Source: a virus
Strand: one strand, 5' to 3'
Length of the DNA stretch: 64,000 nt
IMG/VR virus record: IMGVR_UViG_3300050343_000285
Coordinates: 124,001 to 188,000 of that record
The first letter of the stretch is position 1, and every line of letters starts with the position of its first letter. The notes beneath the pieces were generated by a model. The model made no database searches and was not told where the DNA came from. It was given only the letters and a program-made list of their open reading frames with translations. Positions 61,818 to 64,000 of this stretch are shown one piece after another. Both the position numbers and the translations under genes were made by a program.

Positions 61818-62217
61818 TTGTTGTTAACACCTCGTTTGTGCTAATATCATATGTAAATATTAATTCTCTTTGATCTTCTGGTATAGGGATAGTATTTAAA
61901 AAATTATCTATTGCATTAGTGTTGTGTTGTACAGAAATATCTAAATCGCTATAAAGAATAGATGATGTATACTGCTTTACTGATAAGTTGTAATCAGGAG
62001 GTAACGGTATACTATCTTTCCATCTATGATCAAATGGCATCCAATGAGATACATTTTCTGTGATTAAATTAATACAATCACTGGTGAACTGATGGGGGTT
62101 TTTAGAGCAATCAAATTTACCTCTAAATATTCCTTCGTTTTCAGAAAAAAAATACACCTTTTGATTTTCAGTAGGTAAACAAAAAGATGTTGCTATCCAT
62201 TTCCTAGTTTTTTGCAT
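61810..62217 (-). CDS. DUF551-like protein, 135 aa
   Basis: KWIATSFCLPTENQKVYFFS and NVSHWMPFDHRW correspond to the opening and the VTHWMPLP motif of DUF551, a small fold common in phages and prophages whose function is unknown. The C-terminal half is unique. Confidence 0.55.
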   Translation of the reverse strand: MQKTRKWIATSFCLPTENQKVYFFSENEGIFRGKFDCSKNPHQFTSDCINLITENVSHWMPFDHRWKDSIPLPPDYNLSVKQYTSSILYSDLDISVQHNTNAIDNFLNTIPIPEDQRELIFTYDISTNEVLTTNE

Positions 62218-62228
62218 ATCATTTCCTT

Positions 62229-62309
62229 TTATTTAAAAATTATCTTAATAATAGAGTTTGCTATAATTACTGCAATAGTAATTTCTAAAATATTTACAAT
62301 GTCTATCAT
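62229..62309 (-). CDS. Membrane micro-peptide, 26 aa
   Basis: ATG 62309 overlaps the previous stop (ATGA). One hydrophobic helix (ILEITIAVIIANSIIKIIF). Position and overlap match other small membrane peptides in this genome, so it is likely real. Confidence 0.45.
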   Translation of the reverse strand: MIDIVNILEITIAVIIANSIIKIIFK

Positions 62310-62596
62310 CTATAATAAACTGGCTGTAGACCCCAATATACTTGAGGAATATAAGTCACTTGTCTTTCTTTTCTTAAAAACCAACAACGTCTTTCTGTTA
62401 CTACTGGAACATTATGATAGTAAGGAACCCATCCATAAATCACGGTTGATTGTGGAACCACATACGTTACAGCAGGAACAGGAGTTGTTATCACCATCGG
62501 AGGTGATGGGGCAGCAACAGGTACGCTTGCTACCCACTCACCAGTATAACCTATCGAACTCCACAATGCAATCGTTAAAAATAAAAATGTCCTCAT
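62306..62596 (-). CDS. Small exported protein, Pro/Val/Tyr-rich, 96 aa
   Basis: Signal peptide MRTFLFLTIALWSSIGYTG, then a Pro/Val-rich region and a Tyr/Arg-rich C-terminus (VPYYHNVPVVTERRCWFL). From memory, similar short secreted proteins with a YxVPxVxxxR pattern are seen in Planctomycetota. Envelope-associated, function unknown. Confidence 0.6.
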   Translation of the reverse strand: MRTFLFLTIALWSSIGYTGEWVASVPVAAPSPPMVITTPVPAVTYVVPQSTVIYGWVPYYHNVPVVTERRCWFLRKERQVTYIPQVYWGLQPVYYR

Positions 62597-62613
62597 AAAA
62601 TTTCCCTTCTTTT

Positions 62614-63126
62614 TTAAATATTAGTCTTACTTCTTTCCATGTCTCTCATCTCGTCCCTGAGCCTGAAAGCCCTATCAGTATCTCGGCTATTTAGTGTTCC
62701 TTCCTTCAGATATTTTCGCAACTCTTCTGGAGTAGTAGGTTCTCTAGCCTCATCTTCATAATAATACTCCCAAGGTTTCCATCTAATTCTAGTATGGTCT
62801 ATATTAATTTTTGTATCACCATTTTTATCCGTATAACTATATTTACACCAATACCATTCCTCTGCACACATGGCTTCTTCAATAACTGTGAAGTCTTGAG
62901 GATAACCATTGAAAGCACATATTTTAAATCGCCCTGTATTGTAAAGCCATTGCAATACACCCTCGTCTTCAAAGTCGATAGCAAAGAATGTATTACGAAC
63001 GGAAGCAACCATACTAGGATATTTCCACCCTACATACTCTGCATTAAGAATAAAACCTATAGATATACCTACAAATAAAATAAAAAATTGATAAAATAAT
63101 GTCCTGAATACGGTCATAAGTATCAT
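62614..63126 (-). CDS. Membrane-anchored protein, 170 aa
   Basis: N-terminal transmembrane helix (LFYQFFILFVGISIGFIL), then a soluble domain with four Cys (FKICAFNGYP, MCAEEWYWCKYSYTD) and an acidic/Arg-rich end. A late-type GTGTATTATA box lies 36 bases upstream. No family recognised. Confidence 0.6.
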   Translation of the reverse strand: MILMTVFRTLFYQFFILFVGISIGFILNAEYVGWKYPSMVASVRNTFFAIDFEDEGVLQWLYNTGRFKICAFNGYPQDFTVIEEAMCAEEWYWCKYSYTDKNGDTKINIDHTRIRWKPWEYYYEDEAREPTTPEELRKYLKEGTLNSRDTDRAFRLRDEMRDMERSKTNI

Positions 63127-63161
63127 TATAGTGCCTCTTGATATGCGTGTAATATAATATT

Positions 63162-63176
63162 AATATAATACACCTT
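63162..63176 (-). promoter_or_regulatory. Late-type promoter-like box (GTGTATTATA)
   Basis: Minus strand AAGGTGTATTATATT, 36 bases before the ATG at 63126. Same core as at 11985, 13728 and 15351. Confidence 0.45.
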
Positions 63177-63181
63177 TAAGA

Positions 63182-63367
63182 TTATGTGCCTTTTACAATA
63201 CTCATAATCCTTCTAGCAAGAGCAGCACTACCTACTATCCTACCATCTGTATAATCCTCACCATACCCAGCAGATGATTCATGGTCTTTTTGTTCTTGAA
63301 TTTTTTTATTGCAAAGTTTCACTATTTTAGTTATTTGTTCTTGCAAAATTTGTTCAGTAATATTCAT
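63182..63367 (-). CDS. Hypothetical protein, 61 aa
   Basis: Helical, Gln/Lys/Glu-rich N-terminus and a GYGEDYTDGRIVGSAALARR segment of unknown role. Its start overlaps the micro-peptide stop by 3 bases. Confidence 0.5.
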   Translation of the reverse strand: MNITEQILQEQITKIVKLCNKKIQEQKDHESSAGYGEDYTDGRIVGSAALARRIMSIVKGT

Positions 63368-63447
63368 CTGTCATACCTATTAAAATATGCGTGAAAACCA
63401 ATCTCTATTGCTATAATTATTATTATAGTTATAAATATTTGTGTCAT
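63364..63447 (-). CDS. Membrane micro-peptide, 27 aa
   Basis: ATG 63447 overlaps the previous stop. Hydrophobic helix (QIFITIIIIIAIEIGFHAYF). Same type as the 26-residue peptide at 62229. Confidence 0.45.
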   Translation of the reverse strand: MTQIFITIIIIIAIEIGFHAYFNRYDR

Positions 63448-63698
63448 TTCTTTTTCTTAGGATATTTACTTTTTAATAAATCGGCAATCTGACCGGCTGC
63501 AAACTGAACAGTATTACCTCCCCAGAAATATTCATTTACTAAATCGACGATATTACCAGCGATAGGACTATCAAAAAATAATCTACGAGTACGAGGACTA
63601 TATTCTTCTGAGATATAAATGCAAACATCTTCATAAAACATTTGTTGCATCGCTCTTATTTTAGCCTCTTTTAATTCTTTTCTAGTTTTCTTTTTCAT
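63444..63698 (-). CDS. Hypothetical basic protein, 84 aa
   Basis: Lys-rich ends and a helical middle (AMQQMFYEDVCIYISEEY). Overlaps both neighbours by 4 bases. Function unknown. Confidence 0.5.
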   Translation of the reverse strand: MKKKTRKELKEAKIRAMQQMFYEDVCIYISEEYSPRTRRLFFDSPIAGNIVDLVNEYFWGGNTVQFAAGQIADLLKSKYPKKKK

Positions 63699-63889
63699 GG
63701 ATTGATCCTTAGCATCGCAATAATTTTATTTCCAGTTTTATCAATAGAGTAATCTTTATGATTTGAGTCTAATAATATTCTATTTACGATTTCGCTATTC
63801 TTTTTTAATTTAATTTTTTTGACTATTTTCTGTCCGTATGTTTGTTCAACGAACGAAATAACAGCATTATTAAAATCATCACTATTCAT
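63695..63889 (-). CDS. Hypothetical protein, 64 aa
   Basis: Mixed helix/strand, Lys/Asn-rich, no motif. Overlaps the next gene by 4 bases. Confidence 0.45.
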   Translation of the reverse strand: MNSDDFNNAVISFVEQTYGQKIVKKIKLKKNSEIVNRILLDSNHKDYSIDKTGNKIIAMLRINP

Positions 63890-63900
63890 AAAATCATTCC

Positions 63901-64000
63901 TTAGTCTAAAGTTTCCAAATTTATAACCATAACTAACCTACCATCTACTTCTAAAAGATCACACGGGTATTCGTCAGCAGTCTCAATGTTATATAACATA
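63901..64000 (-). CDS. C-terminal part of a hypothetical protein, cut by window edge
   Basis: Open from the window edge to a stop at 63901; reads LLEVDGRLVMVINLETL near its end. An ATG at 63999 could be its start, in which case it is a 32-residue protein; more likely it continues outside. Confidence 0.35.
   Translation of the reverse strand, partial: MLYNIETADEYPCDLLEVDGRLVMVINLETLD

Noticed and set aside
1-64000. Giant eukaryotic virus genome (low GC, many glycosyltransferases, repeat proteins)
   Set aside because: A full tmRNA, sigma70-type promoters, Shine-Dalgarno sites, rII genes and a bacterial pseudopilin point to a bacterial phage.
1-64000. Ordinary planctomycete chromosome segment
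   Set aside because: Single-strand gene-dense layout, micro-genes, rIIA/rIIB, phage-type ligase and an AT content unusual for the phylum make a phage more likely, though no capsid gene is in view.

Overview
This 64 kb window is AT-rich and almost entirely coded on the minus strand. Genes are packed tightly: ATGA and TAATG stop/start overlaps and 8-base overlaps are common. It looks like part of a very large bacteriophage genome. Evidence for a phage is the rIIA/rIIB-type gene pair, ATP-dependent DNA ligase, ThyX, UvsE, a RuvB-like helicase, an HNH nuclease, many tiny membrane peptides and long one-strand operons. No capsid, terminase or polymerase gene is visible, so the phage identity is an inference. 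A bacterial host is supported by a complete tmRNA, sigma70-type promoters and Shine-Dalgarno sites. A DUF1559 prepilin-like protein with the C-terminal H-x9-D-G motif points towards a Planctomycetota host, because that family is a hallmark of the phylum.

Layout, left to right. 1-6918: a truncated formylglycine-generating-enzyme-like protein, two unknown proteins and a giant Pro/Thr/Ala-repeat protein ending in a cysteine-pair domain. 6930-11560: glycosyltransferases and a methyltransferase. 11622-15322: a small possible virion protein, a subtilisin-like and a trypsin-like protease, an HNH nuclease, an actin-like ATPase and a membrane protein. 15362-31603: a large glycan island with sialic-acid-type enzymes (NeuA, UDP-GlcNAc 2-epimerase, a NeuB/FkbM fusion, a HAD/nucleotidyltransferase fusion), many glycosyltransferases, sulfotransferases, a cupin and a 2OG-Fe(II) oxygenase. 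31600-33803: a RuvB-like helicase preceded by a zinc-ribbon protein whose C-terminus resembles RuvA domain III. 33971-37483: rIIB, an unknown gene and rIIA. 37548-39720: four genes with very many frameshifts, including a sugar epimerase. 39888-44753: the pilin-like gene, an RmlB-like dehydratase, a tRNA and a set of exported proteins (CAP domain, HETIH protein, thioredoxin-like, PspC). 44750-53895: more glycosyltransferases and sulfotransferases, mixed with a glycosylase-like protein and DNA ligase. 54421-54760: tmRNA. 55057-64000: small early-type genes, UvsE, a putative nuclease, ThyX, two more sulfotransferases and membrane peptides.

Across the window there are about sixteen glycosyltransferase-like domains or genes and eight sulfotransferase-like genes. 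Together with the sugar-nucleotide enzymes they suggest that the phage builds or remodels a charged (sialic-acid-like, fucosylated, sulfated) glycan, either on its own repeat-rich surface proteins or on the host envelope.

Two promoter-like signals recur on the minus strand. One is a sigma70-type TTGACA-N17-TATACT/TATAAT box in front of replication, repair and rII genes. The other is a GTGTATTATA box 29-42 bases before virion, protease, sialic-acid and membrane genes. They may mark early and late classes.

Many genes carry one or more frame breaks, often in homopolymers, and these are very dense at 34.6-39.7 kb. Some of this is probably assembly error. Such genes are reported here as whole loci with the break noted.
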